A DNA stretch of 64,000 nt, taken from positions 7,090,708 through 7,154,707 of the forward strand of contig NC_079206.1 of the NCBI RefSeq assembly GCF_026745355.1. The letters run 5' to 3'. The stretch is from Beta vulgaris subsp. vulgaris (taxonomy: Eukaryota > Streptophyta > Magnoliopsida > Caryophyllales > Amaranthaceae). The translations under genes were made by a program, and so were the position numbers. Under the pieces are notes generated by a model. That model did no database searches. It worked only from the letters and a program-made list of their open reading frames with translations, and was not told the origin of the DNA. Positions 10,740 to 22,150 of the stretch are shown one piece after another. How positions within the stretch are numbered: the first letter of the stretch is position 1; each line of letters opens with the position of its first letter.

Positions 10740-11630
10740 TCATTATTTTTTCTCTTACCTCTTCTTTATGCACTATATGCCCCAATTCACTCATGTCTTG
10801 ACATATAATTTAACCCAAAATCAAGTGAAGAATCTCATCAAGTTTTGGTTTTTCTTTTTCTAAAGAGTTACTTAAGCAATAATTAAGAATGACAACAATG
10901 GCTATGTTTTCATAAGCTAAAATAGAACTGAAATTGATAAGGTAGTTGAAAGGAGCTGAATTGATAAGTTAGGTGAAAATTTCAACACCTTAAATTGAGA
11001 TATATTTGATAGCAACTCAATTTTAGTCAATTTTTGAGCTAAAATTTTATTTAAACTCTTACACTATACACGACTATTTATTTTATGTGACTTAAACTTT
11101 TAGCACCCACTCATTTAAATTGACTTAAATGCGTTGTGAAACAGAGCAAATACCAAAGCTGTCACTTCCTCATCAAAGTATCTTCTACAGATGTTAATTA
11201 GCTAATTGTTGAAATAAATTATTAATACGTTAAGTAGTTGAACTATACCATCATTCATGTCTAATAAAAAAGACGATGCGTCAAATGTACTTTATTCATT
11301 GTTGAGGGCATTCCATGCACAACTAATGAAGTTTGATAATAGAACGGACCTTCTGTCATACTGTGTGACTCAATCAGACCACTAACTTTTTGCTTAACTT
11401 TGTAAATAATTTTGTATAACTTAATAACTTTCAAGGTTTTCATACAACTTTTCTCATACACTAAACTTCTATTGTATTATCTTCAATAACTTTTGCTAAT
11501 TTATCAATAATTAATAAGGGTCTAATTAGTGAGAAACTAAGAACGTCATTATCTTACACACGAATATGCATATATGATATATTGGAATCCGATTTTTTTT
11601 CAACTTTTGCTATCATTTGTACAATATATA
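10740..11630. other. AT-rich stretch with a possible MITE
   Basis: Between about 10899 (GGCTATGTTTTCATAAG) and 11148 (reverse complement GCTCTGTTTCACAACG) the ends are imperfect inverted repeats, suggesting a 250-bp MITE, but no duplication could be settled. Nothing coding is recognisable in the rest. Confidence 0.3.
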
Positions 11631-11850
11631 AGTGATTAGATTTGGTCACAACATCTAATACATAACTTACCATTCATATACGCCATATACAATAACTACA
11701 AATAGTGATTACATTTGGTCACACAGTCTATATAAACAGTGATTAAATTTGGTGACACACTCTAATACATAACTTACGATTCTATTCTTTTTTATAGAAA
11801 GATTGATTAGATTTGGTCACACCGTCTATTTTATATGTCAAAAACGCATC
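11631..11850. repeat. Short interspersed repeats, four units
   Basis: The phrase gtgattaGatttggtcaca with small changes occurs at about 11631, 11706, 11741 and 11803. In two cases it is followed by tctaatacataacttac. Unit spacing is irregular (35-75 bp), so this is a decayed local duplication rather than a clean tandem array. Confidence 0.55.
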
Positions 11851-11938
11851 TTTTTGAAAGAATCGAGGGAGCAAATTACTAACAAGCCAAATAACCATTA
11901 TGAGACATTCCCTTGTAATTGGATATCATATAACCTTC

Positions 11939-11953
11939 TGGGCTCTGATACCA
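11939..11953 (-). other. Primer-binding-site-like remnant of an LTR element
   Basis: GGCTCTGATACCATG is the reverse complement of TGGTATCAGAGCC, the initiator-Met tRNA primer site of copia elements (compare 53121 and 25140-25151). No LTR border is visible on the right side here, so it is a fragment of a retroelement on the - strand. Confidence 0.4.
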
Positions 11954-12084
11954 TGACAAAGGACCAACTCAACCAAAAGTTTAAGCTGATGGTTGAGGCC
12001 TTAGGAATAGATCTATACTCTATGAGAAACAAATACCTCAAATGATGTACACTCCATCTCAATAAACATACACTTAACAATGAT

Positions 12085-12305
12085 ATAAAATACTAATAAT
12101 GACATAGGGTGAACAAAATTACACAAGCAAATGAATAGAAGTGTAGTAAAATGAATCACTAATATGATATAAACCCCAACAAAAATGGCATAAAATAAGC
12201 TACAATGATAATAACATAGGACTAAACAAAAATGACACGAGCAAAAGAATGACAGTGTACTCAAATGAAACACTACAAATGCCATAAACTCCAACAAAAA
12301 ATGAC
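12085..12305. repeat. Two diverged units of an about 110-bp repeat (third at 13395)
   Basis: The units share phrases such as aatgacAtaGg..aaca, gcaaatgaatagaAgtgta and cataaaCtccaacaaaaatg. A third copy lies at about 13395-13520 (aatgattgtactcaaatgac, actccaccagaaatgacatg). They lack spacers of constant length and have no CRISPR character. Confidence 0.45.
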
Positions 12306-12335
12306 ATCAATGCGCATGAAATGATATGAAATATG

Positions 12336-13370
12336 TTATTCTATTATGAACACTAGACCAACTATAAAAGTGGGTAAATTGTAGTTGAGGGAAAATTTTC
12401 GAATTTAGATTGCGGAATGAAAGTAACTTAAAAACGCAAGAGAAAAAGCACACGAGATTTTTCAAGGAAAACTTCCTAGGCCCAATAGGAAGAAAAACCT
12501 TGATCACAAGGGATTTTGACTCAATACTCTCTTTACTAAAATAGGCCAAAAGACTCTTTTTTACAACCTTTTAATGGACCCATCTATGTTCCTCTAGGAA
12601 CTTGTTCCCAGTCACTCAGTTCCCCTTGAACTGATGACACTCACTTGACTTCACTCGAAGTCTTCTTTTTTCTTTCTTTATTTCTCTCTCTTGATTACAA
12701 GGATATACCATAATTTTCTCTCACTCAAACACTAAGAATATTACAGTGCTATGTAGAAGAAGAAAATATAGAAAAACTTTCTAAGTAATGATTGACTTTT
12801 TAATGCTTGAAAGTTCTTAAGTTTTTTTCTAATAACCCTCCTCTTATAGAGTTGCTGCAATTCATCTTCTTCTTTTTGGATACATGATGCTTCCACGTTC
12901 TCCTTGATAAGCGACTGTAGAGTAATGGAGATCATGGCTCAGATACGCTGCACATTCTCCAGGTTTTTTGCAACGATCATAAATCGTCTACACTAGCCGT
13001 TAGTGGGAGAGTTTCCAGCGAGTTAGTTGGAGAGCTTATGCAGCCGTTAGCTCCACATTTTATATCATGCTTATTCCAATTGGTTTTCACATAACAAAAA
13101 AGAAAACAACAACAATCTAATAACTAATAATCTTTTTCCCAAAGATTCTAAGCTACTAGAATATTAAACATACCTTATAATAAAAATTCAAAGTGCATAA
13201 GAATAATATCATGACTTAGATTAAATAAATAATCCTTCTCCACGAGATATATGTATAAAAATAAACATTATTACATTATTTTTGGATTTTTGTTTTATAA
13301 TTTCTAACATAAAAACTATATTACTACCGAAGTATGTGACATCATCAAAATATGGAATACAACTGAATAC
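12336..13370 (+). repeat. Dispersed repeat A, copy 1 (probably LTR-retroelement derived)
   Basis: From ttattctattatgaaca onward this resembles 52008-52803 plus 57906-58490 in the same orientation, and 36640-37133 in reverse. Shared landmarks are gtgaattgtagtt-like text, cctaggcccaataggaag, aaggaacttgttcccagtcac, cttgatTacaag and, downstream, agctactagaatattaaacatacc-like text. It has no domain-bearing frame. The class is unknown; an LTR or LARD origin is a guess. Confidence 0.6.
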
Positions 13371-14160
13371 ACAAGTGATGTATTAGATCCATACATGAAC
13401 TAAAGAATGATTGTACTCAAATGACATAGACTCCACCAGAAATGACATGAACTACAGTAACAATGATATAAAACTGAATAACATTGACATGATAATCAGA
13501 AGGAATGATAGTATACTGAAATAAGCACGAATTATCTCCACCACCAATTCTGATTTTCAGACCTCCATTTTTAATCACATCAATGGCTTTGTCACCTGTA
13601 AAAAACCAAAAAATCCCGACGAAATCGATGGAAACACATTGAAGACGACATTTACAACAACAGGTTCGCCACTACCGTCTAAAGACACTTTTGTTTATCA
13701 GAGATTATAGAACTCGACTTTTTTGAAAAGTCGGCATCGAGAAAGGATCGATATTTGAAACAAATTACAAAATTAATATGGCGCGTCTATTGAGCATATG
13801 TTACACTATAAGTTATGGTGTAATAATTACACTTAAGATTTCTATAGCAACAATCAAATCAACATATATAAGAAAGCAAGCCGTTTTACTTTTTTTACAT
13901 GCAATGCAACATCATTGATGATATTTGATAGTTAATGTTGCAGAGATTCATTAGATAACACAAATTGACAAAGAATAACACAAACTCATATTAATAACTA
14001 ATAAACAATGGCCATTTCGTATAATTATTGTATTTATTGTGCAACTTTGTGCCCTAATACAATTATTTGACCTCAATTAATATCGAAAGATTATGATTAA
14101 CAACTTGCTTAATTTTAAGGAAATTCCGTTATCAATGTCATGCTATGGAATATATAATAA
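13371..14160. other. AT-rich intergenic stretch
   Basis: It holds the third copy of the 110-bp repeat (13395-13520). No gene is recognisable in the rest. Confidence 0.45.
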
Positions 14161-14200
14161 CTAGCTTTCCACCCGTGCAAAAATGCACGGGAGGTTTTAT
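14161..14200 (-). mobile_element. Helitron 3' terminus, second family
   Basis: In reverse complement the end reads CCCGTGCATTTTTGCACGGG, a perfect 8-bp stem with a 4-base loop, then TGGAAAG and the terminal CTAG followed by host T. This is the classical Helitron 3' end. The element should extend to higher coordinates, but I could not find its TC-starting 5' end, so only the terminus is reported. Confidence 0.65.
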
Positions 14201-16725
14201 GTAGAAATGGTTTGGAGTCGTATATAATGTACGACAACATTATTTTGTATATTAAGTAGTTGTTTTTATTCGAAATATATTGAATCCGTGATTATTAGAC
14301 TCCATGTATTTAAGATTAAAAGATTAAAAGAATATAAAATGTAAAATTATATTTAATATATATATAAATCCTTTGTTACAACATTTTAAACTTTAATAAT
14401 ATTGTAATCGTGATATATACATTTATAATTACGTAAATGAAACAAAAAAAACACATTAAAATGCCGGGGAATACTTTGTTTATAAATTTAAGATTTTAGG
14501 ATGTTTCTCCTAAAATCATGATTTGAATTGTACGTAGCTGATTGATTTCAAGTTTTTATAATCATATCGTGTATTAAAAATAAATTTTAAAACCGACTTA
14601 TGACCCATATGTTCAGTGATTGATGTAGCTAATGTCATGATAAAACATGTGACCAACCATTTTTTTTTCTAAGCAAAGGTTTGCTGTCTCTTGGTTGGTT
14701 TTAGGTTGTAACTATTTGCTCTAATTAATATAATTACTTGCTTAGCAAAAAAAACTTTCTTAAAACAAAAAAAGTTGAATGAAGAAGCTTTTGTTCTGCC
14801 TATCGTTTTATACAGAGGCTCATATAAAAACAGAATGCGCAGCACTACTGTCACTCGATCATGCAACAACTTTCACTCCTTGCTTTCTGCAGTCCGCTCA
14901 ACTCCTCTCTCTTATTAAACTATCTTATTACAAATTTTTATTTTTTTTATGATATGATTATCCAAATTGTATTAAAAAACAATCTCAAAGTTTTATATAG
15001 CATGATTTTCATCAAAATGAATGGGGTTATCTCTAAATTTCTAAGTGAAAAAATTAATTTAAATAGACAATCACTCAAGAAAATTATACAAATATGGCAT
15101 ATTTTTGTTTTGATTTGCCTTTTATTTCTTAATCACCATATGACCTGTGTTCTTTTTCATATTCTTTTCGATTTTTGAAATTGTATTGTAGAACAATTTC
15201 AAACTTCTATATTTACATTCCAACATACTCGTGAATGAGGTGTATCTCGTAATTTAGGTTGAAATATTTACTATGGCCTTTTGATTAAAAAATTTAATAT
15301 CTTGTAATGAGAATAGTGTAAAATTGGCTTACGACCCTTGTGCTGCAAGATTATGACTTGTGAATTATCTATAATTAGTAGTATGATTGTTCTTATTTTA
15401 TTAGAACGGGCCTTATAAAAAATATTCTATGTTTTAAATTAGAGAGAAAAGAAAATTAGAGAGAAAACTCGAGCCTACGTGGCAAGACATGAAGCTTCCT
15501 CTGCTCTCTTCATCCTAATTTTCTCTGGCCACCTCTTTGTTTATGCCACGTGTCATTTTCATTTCAACCTATTGCTTTGCTTTACCACGTGGTAATGTAT
15601 GTAAATGCTAGGACAATAATATTACTTTAGGAAAGAATATGATGATATTACTTTAGGAAAGAATATATGATGAAGCAATAATCTATGCAAGCAAATCGGT
15701 TTTTTCAAACAAATCAATTTATACACTATGTAGACCATGATGAGGCAATAATCCCATTACTTTATTCAAGCAAATCGGTTTTTTACATATAATATTATAA
15801 TATAATGCAAGCAAATTGTTTTTTTTAAATATTATTCTAAAAAAACACAATCGATTATGGTCCTATATAATACCGATATCAATTCTTTAACGGTCACTAT
15901 AATACAATACATAAATCATCTCATTACTTAATAAGATTAATTTTTTTGTTATAATAAGATTTTATAAATATAAAATTCTGAAAAATAAAGTAAAATTATA
16001 ATAAATCAGATGAAACATGTTTTTATTTATTAAATCAGATTTTTATCTTTTAAAAAATAAAATTTTCGAAATCAGAATTCTTTTTTGTAAATCAGTTTTT
16101 CGTCCAAAAAAGAAAATTAGAGAGAAAAGAAAATTCCGAAATTATAACTTAAGTGGGTTTTGGGAAAGGATTAGATTTATTACAGTTAGTGAGTGATAAA
16201 TATATTGAAAAAATCAAGATTCTAAGTCTTAACAGTTAGTGAAAATTAATTTAATATATTAGCAGTATAACAGTCATTTAGTAATTTATAATTGATATTG
16301 AAATTAGGATGAATGCACATTTTAATTTTCTGAATTACCAATCAGTTTATATTAGAGTGTGATTACATGAACAACTTATATAATAACATTTTTTACCTTT
16401 ATTTTTCCGCAACTATAATAACAATTCTTGGTGGGTGAATTTTGAATTTTAAATAAAAAACATTTAATTATATTCGACCGGTAACTATAATTTAGGCAGT
16501 TGTTTAAAACTTCCCACACTAATATCATTGTTTGATTTCAAGGTAGTTTTTTTGGAAGGAAATTATCACGCCATGTGACATTAGATTCTTTTGGATGTGA
16601 GCACGTTATATAATAGAGTGTCGAATTTGGCGATGACACGTGGCAGATGTAGTTGTAGCATGACACGTAGGCGAAGTGAACACTGAATAATGCTGGCTTG
16701 ACACATAAGCAAAATAAACCTTGTT
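14201..16725. other. AT-rich stretch, probably in part Helitron body; no gene seen
   Basis: No frame with a recognisable domain. Local duplications: gatattactttaggaaagaatat twice at about 15620-15668, and a word aagcaaatcggtttttt repeated near 15690, 15770 and (diverged) 15810. CACGTG cores lie at 15547, 15586 and 16637. Confidence 0.4.
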
Positions 16726-16745
16726 ATATATATATATATATATAT
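16726..16745. repeat. (TA)n microsatellite
   Basis: About ten TA dinucleotides. Confidence 0.85.
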
Positions 16746-16749
16746 AGAT

Positions 16750-18520
16750 ACACAGTTATTAATGGGAATTTCCAAATATTTTTATATATAGGATTTAAGA
16801 ATGAGTAAAATACCAATTAAAACCAATATTGTACTGAACTTTTCTTTAGTAATTTGAGGAGCTTGGATGTCGCACGAGCATGCCACGACCACCCGTCAAA
16901 ATCTTGGCGACACGTCCAAGTCTTTTTATTAACTCCAAACTTCACATACTCAATATATAATACTTGAGTGCTTGATTGAGATTCAAGCAACATGTTGATC
17001 TTAAATATTAACATATATAATCCCATATTAGTATCTTTTCTACTTATGGCCGGTCAAGCCTTTTTATTATTATCTTCCATAAGCTTTGAGCTTATAAAAT
17101 GGTTTATTTTTTAAGGAAAACAAGCTAACATGTTACTATGTTAGAACTAAATCAATCGCAACAAACTAGCAAACCAAAGTGACATACATACATCAAAACT
17201 ATTTTATTGCACTAATAAGTATAACACCACACAACTTGTCATTAAAAAGATGAAAAAGACATAAGATGTTAAAAAACATGATCATGCTTTTTTCTTGACA
17301 AACCACACTTCTTTTCCCATTTGTTGGTTGCGGGTGCGATGGATTTTCAATATCAGGCGTTAAGTGCTACTGATTTATTAAAAAATTGGGTGCGTTTGTC
17401 AGTTGTTCCTTTTCTTTTCTTTTCTTTTCTTTTTCTTGTTGAAGTTGTGATTGTTATTCACATGAGCTTTCCACTTGCCATCTTTCATATACCCAAAGGC
17501 CAAAAAAGAAAAAAACTTCATGTCATCTATTTCATTTGTTCTAAGGTGGCTTTGCCACACCACGTGGGCCTTCCCCACCTCCTTTCTTTATTTCTTTTTC
17601 AGTTACTGGTATGGTCATTGTCACCAAGTTAGGGCAGAATCAGAATTTTTCATCTTTACAAATTAAAAGACTAGGACAAGTATTTTCAGAGATCTTGCTC
17701 TTCACTTTGTTAACTTTTTTTACTTTTTTACAGTAGGAGAAAATACATTGAAGAATTTTGATTTTCAGTTTCATATTGATTTTTGGAATAAGGATCGTTA
17801 TACTATTTCGCATTAGATATTGATTCGCTTATTGTAGTCTAAAGCCGTCTTAAAATTTTTGAGCCCATGTGTTAATTATGAATTTGGACCGTAAATATAA
17901 AAATACTATGCATAGATTGAAAATTCTAACTAATGTATTCTACAAATTATATCATTGTTAAACTACTTTTGACAAAATAAAACTTGAGTTTGATCGATAT
18001 GGCTTGAAAAACATAAAAATTTAGACTTTCAAGTCCTCTACAAAGCTGGATCATGTGTTGTTGGTCACTTTATACGCCCTATTAAACGGTCCCGGAGTCT
18101 ATTACATCAGATACTAATTGTTTGACCCCTCATGTTAAAAATTATTGTGTAATGATGCAAAATGTACGATGTGGTAGATGGATGGAATGTGGAGGAGTTC
18201 AATCTCAAGTTAATCGATTCTTCATCTGTTGGAATCATGAATTTTTTTTTTCATTTCAATAATCTTGTATTGTTTTGAATTCAATGACTACTTTAGATTT
18301 TGAATGGTGGTTTTTCGATTAACGAATGTATTCTGTTTTCCATAATAAAATGTACGTAATTGTTTACAAGTATTATCTCAATTTCGTAAATTTGGTTTAA
18401 TAACTTTTATAATAAGGAAATATCTAAAAACTTAACAAAGGCAAATATTTTATTATATTTCAAAAGTGTCATCAAATACATTAGTAATATATGTATATAA
18501 ATAGAATTTTAATAATAAAT
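16750..18520. other. AT-rich intergenic stretch, no gene seen
   Basis: Contains a (TTTTC)n run near 17408-17438 and a CACGTG core at 17561. Open frames near 17321-17666 show no family and look fortuitous. Confidence 0.45.
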
Positions 18521-18523
18521 ATT

Positions 18524-18690
18524 CGGGGCGGGGGTGGGGCAGGGCTGGCGGGGATGGGGCGGGTATAACATAAAATCTACACCCGCTCCACCACCCATTA
18601 CGGGTACAATTTTAATCCCCATCCCCGCCCCCATCCCCGCCAAAACTAGATCCATCCCCGCCCCAATTGGGCGGGGATGGGGCAGGAAAA
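18524..18690. mobile_element. GC-rich hAT-like subterminal block
   Basis: Short words GGGGCGGG, GGGGATGGGGC and their complements (CCCCATCCCCGCC) recur many times in 170 bp within otherwise AT-rich DNA. The same style of text occurs at 19765-19990, where it starts with a standard hAT terminus. No terminus or duplication is seen here, so it is a fragment. Confidence 0.4.
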
Positions 18691-18702
18691 ATTTTGTTAT
18701 AA

Positions 18703-18877
18703 CTCCTCCTCTTCCTCCTCCTCTTCCTCCTCTTCCTCTTCCTCCTCTTCCTGTTCCTCCTCTTCCTCTTCTTCTTCTTCTTCTTCCTCTTCTCCCTCTT
18801 CTTCTTCTTCCTCTTCTTCTCCCTCTTCTTCCTCCTCTTCCTCCTCTTCTTCTTCCTCCTCCTCTTCTTCTTTTTCT

Positions 18878-18910
<33 letters not shown>

Positions 18911-18960
18911 TCTTCGTCCTCCTCCTCTTCTTTGTCCTCCTCCTCCTCTTCTTCCTCCTT
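18703..18960. repeat. Long CT-rich (TCC/TCT)n microsatellite
   Basis: About 258 bp made of CTC, CTT and TCC triplets with almost no A or G on this strand. Any frame through it codes only Ser, Pro, Leu or Phe runs, which is why long frames appear here. Confidence 0.92.
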
Positions 18961-19355
18961 TGAAGTGGTGGTAGTGGTTGGTTCGAATGGTATGGGGTTT
19001 GTGATTTTGAAGTGATGGTAGTGGTCAGTTCAAATGGTATGAGGGTCGGGTTGGGATTTCGGAAGAGGAGGTTGTGGCGGGTAGTGAGTGGGCCAGGGTG
19101 GTAAAAGTGAGATGGGTGGTTGTGTTTAGCGTCTTGGAAGTGGTGGTAGTGGTTGGTTCGAATAGTGGTGGGGTTAGGGGTCTTTGAAGTGGTGGTGGTG
19201 GTTAGTTCGAATGGTATGGGGTTTGTGATTTTGATGTGATGGTAGTGGTCAGTTCAAATGGTATGAGGGTCGGGTTGGGATTTTGGAAGAGGAGGTTATG
19301 GCGGGTAGTGAGTGGGCTAGGGTGGTAAAAGCGAGATGGGTGGTGATTATGAGTG
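18961..19355. repeat. Minisatellite: about 220-bp direct duplication
   Basis: The block starting near 18963 (gaagtggtggtagtggttgg, then ggtatggggtttgtgatttt, gagggtcgggttggga, gcgggtagtgagtgggc) is repeated with few changes from about 19183 to 19352. A shorter partial copy of the head (gaagtggtggtagtggttgg) lies at 19137. G-rich on this strand. Confidence 0.7.
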
Positions 19356-19431
19356 GGGGTGGTAGTGATGTATATGTTTGATGAATTTGTTATTATAATG
19401 TAACGAAAATTAGGATGCTATAATTAGATTA

Positions 19432-19434
19432 TTA
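19432..19434. repeat. 3-bp target duplication TTA of CACTA element 1
   Basis: TTA here and TTA at 21168-21170 flank the two CACTA ends. Confidence 0.8.
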
Positions 19435-19764
19435 CACTAGGGGAAAAAACGGAAGGGTTGCAGTGCAAGGGCTGCGGTTTTCTAAAAACGCAGCCCTTAA
19501 TAGTGAAGGGCTGCGGTTACCCCAAAATCCGCAACCCTTCGTAAACGAATAAGTAATAAAGGGCTGCAGTTTTTTAAAAAAGCAGCCCTTTAAGTAATAA
19601 AGGGTTGCGTTTTTAAAAAAAACGTAGCCCTTTATGGGCTTTTTTTTTTATAAAAATGACTTTAATTTAAAAGAAATTCCAAGGCTTTAGGGTTTGTTAT
19701 TTGAGATTGGCCTGTCTCCTCTCTCCTCATTTCACGCCTATCTTCTCTCTCTCCTCTCATCTTC

Positions 19765-19995
19765 AGTAGGGATGGCAATTGGGCGGGGCGGGTGCGGAGG
19801 ATGGTACCCCACACCCGCACCCGCATAAAATTCTCATCCCCATCCCTGCCCCACCACCCATTGCGGGGGAAAATTCCATCCCCATCCCTGCCCCACCACC
19901 CATTGCAGGGGGAAATTCTAGACCCACCTCCGCCCCACCCCCCGCACCGCGTCGTACCCACTTCATCCCCGCAAAAAATCCACCAAAAAATTTGC
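19765..19995 (+). mobile_element. hAT-like end block nested in CACTA element 1
   Basis: Begins TAGGGATGGCAATTGGGCGG, a standard plant hAT terminus, followed by repeated words CCCCATCCCTGCCCC and CACCACCCATTGC. The far terminus is not visible. A phrase tcctctcatcttc occurs just left of the start (about 19754-19766) and again at about 20070-20082, which might be a trace of the insertion boundary, though 13 bp is long for hAT. Confidence 0.45.
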
Positions 19996-20104
19996 CATAA
20001 GCCCATTATAGTTGTGTACTCCACAAAATCACAATATAATATATAGTAAAAGAAAAGTTAATCACGCCTCCTCTCATCTTCTTCCGTCAATCTTCGAACG
20101 GCAA

Positions 20105-20240
20105 GCGAACATTCTCGATATGCATACAGACAAATTGTTCATGAATCAAAAGAAGGCTAAATTACCCCATTCTCTCGAAAAAAAGAAGCCGGAGATGGAC
20201 TCCTGCAACATTCTCGATATGCATACAGACAAATTGTTCC
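20105..20240. repeat. Direct repeat of 33 bp, 100 bp apart, inside CACTA element 1
   Basis: The phrase beginning acattctcgatatgcataca and ending gacaaattgttc occurs at about 20108-20139 and again at about 20208-20239 without a change. Confidence 0.8.
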
Positions 20241-20499
20241 TTTGCCTGTACAAAACAAACTATTGAGTACGTGGGAGAAAATGCAAGCATTGGCATTCTA
20301 ACAGCAAGTAAGAACTCCAAAGATACCATTTATTATTATGCTAGTACTTGAAAATCAAAGGACGATCAGAGTTTCTAACTAAAACATACAATCATCCACG
20401 GTAAATTTGTTTGGATTCATGAACATTCCGTTTTGTCCTGAATCTGTCTTCTTCAAGCGCTAGATGACGCCGTTGTAAAACACTTGATTGTAATTTTTG

Positions 20500-20830
20500 A
20501 GTTTTTTTTTTGAGATCTAGGTTTGAGTTTGAGTTTTGTTTAATTTTCATTTTCGTTTTTGTTCCTTTTTTTTCATTTTCCGTCATTGTGAATTTGTGTG
20601 TTTGTAATTTTTGAGTTTAATTTTCATTTTCGTTTGAGTATTATGTATTTCTGTCATTCTGAATTTGTGTGTTTGATTTTTTTTTTTTCATTTTCGTTCC
20701 CTTTTTTTCATTTTCTGTTCCGTTTTTTTCTATGTTGGTTCATTTTTTCATTTTCGTTACTTTTTTTCATTTCCGTTCCTTTTTTTCATTTTCGTTATTT
20801 TTTTTTCATTTTTAGATCTATAAATTTCGA
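20500..20830. repeat. T-rich low-complexity stretch
   Basis: Repeats of ttttttcattttcgttcc-type words over about 300 bp, inside CACTA element 1. The long hydrophobic frame across it (all F, S, L) is an artefact of composition. Confidence 0.75.
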
Positions 20831-21170
20831 CTGTTCTTATTGATTTTCCCTGTTGTAAATTTCTTGATATATTAAAGAGTAAAAAAATGTCAAAAACAAA
20901 CATTTTTTTTATTATTTATGGGTCGAAAAGGCTGCGGTTTTGTGCCAAAAACAAAGCCCTTTGTACAAAGAAGGGTTGCGTTTTAGGTACAAAATCGCAG
21001 CCCTTCCAATATGGAAGGGCTGCGTTTTTGGGCCTCAACCGCAGCCCTTCATTGTGAAGGGCTGCGGTTTTAAAATGCAGCCCTTCACTTTTAGAAAAGG
21101 ATGCTGGCCAAAAACGCAGTCCTTAGGGCTGTTTTAACCGCAGCCCTTCCGTTTTTTTCCACTAGTGTTA

Positions 21171-22150
21171 TTTTCTTAAGGAATGACATTTTCATAATTT
21201 TATTGAATTTTTTTTAACTAAAACAAGTAAGTTTCTAATTGTTGCATTTTTGTATTACATCCCAGAATTGCAATTGCTGCGTTTTTTTGTTATGGAGGAA
21301 GTAATATAAAATAAAATAAGAGTATGTTGACTTAAATAAAATTAATAATAATATATTCAAAATTACAAGATAATACAAGCAAATAATGGGTTAAAAATAC
21401 TATGAATATAATAAAATAAATTAAAATATATCGAATACAACGTACATCTAAAGAGAATATTTAATCGATGAAAATTGAATTTTTTTTTTTGACGTGTTTT
21501 ACACGATTTTCATTAATATTCAGATTATCTCCGGGTCGGATAAATTTTTTAGTCATGTCGATTTTGAGTCAAGTTAGGTCAATAAGAATACAGAATATGG
21601 AAGTTTGATAAGATTAGCATAAAAGTATATATCTACGAATTTATATAAGAAGTAAATTGCTTATTCTTCAATTATACAATCTGCTAATATTTTATAATTC
21701 TTATGATAGTTTACATATTCTAGATAATCAAATCAATGATCATTAAACATAATAATATCAGCGTCTTTTGCTTTTGCCAAAAAATTATTTCGTTAATCCA
21801 ATATAAAGAACAAATTGGGTGACATGAGTTTCTATGCAAAATTATGCCGCGGATTCCAGATTTACAAAACTATATTGGTAAGAACTAATCAAAATTGTGT
21901 AGCAAGACGACAGTATGAACGAATCAAATGAGCAAAAATAAGAGTAATAACAAATACAAATCTTAACATGGAAAACATCTAACATATTAGTAGAGGAAAC
22001 ACCACTAGAAGTTCAGTAATTCTTCAACAAGTACTAATTACTATCTCTCAATTCATTATCTAGAAACATAACACTAGTATTTGTAATATCTCATCGTGTT
22101 TGACTTGCATCTATGGATACCTATAATACAATTAGTAGATGGTGGTATGA
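21171..22150. other. AT-rich intergenic stretch, no gene seen
   Basis: No recognisable domain or terminus. A segment near 21890-22060 has loose similarity to 27890-28100 (aacatggaaaa.., agtagaggaaa.aacca, cttcaac.a), suggesting another dispersed repeat. Confidence 0.35.

Larger units (their letters stand above)
19435..21167. mobile_element. Non-autonomous CACTA (En/Spm) element 1, 1733 bp
   Basis: The left end is CACTAGGGGAAAAAACGGAA and the right end, in reverse complement, CACTAGTGGAAAAAAACGGA, with a TTA duplication on both sides. About 200 bp inside each end is packed with a 10-13-bp motif AAGGGCTGCGGTT in both orientations, in pairs that form hairpins (roughly seven copies at 19458-19635, ten at 20930-21150). 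Such subterminal motifs are transposase-binding arrays in En/Spm-type elements. There is no transposase coding. The interior holds a hAT-like block, a 33-bp direct repeat and T-rich filler. Confidence 0.9.

Noticed and set aside
12085..13520. CRISPR-like spaced repeats
   Set aside because: A plant genome, irregular spacing, and repeats that diverge along their length; a decayed dispersed repeat fits better.
18534..19015. Long frames coding Ser-only or Pro/Leu-rich proteins
   Set aside because: They run through the CT microsatellite; composition alone keeps the frames open and no domain is present.
20598..20843. Phe/Ser-rich hydrophobic 81-codon frame
   Set aside because: Product of the T-rich low-complexity tract inside the CACTA element.
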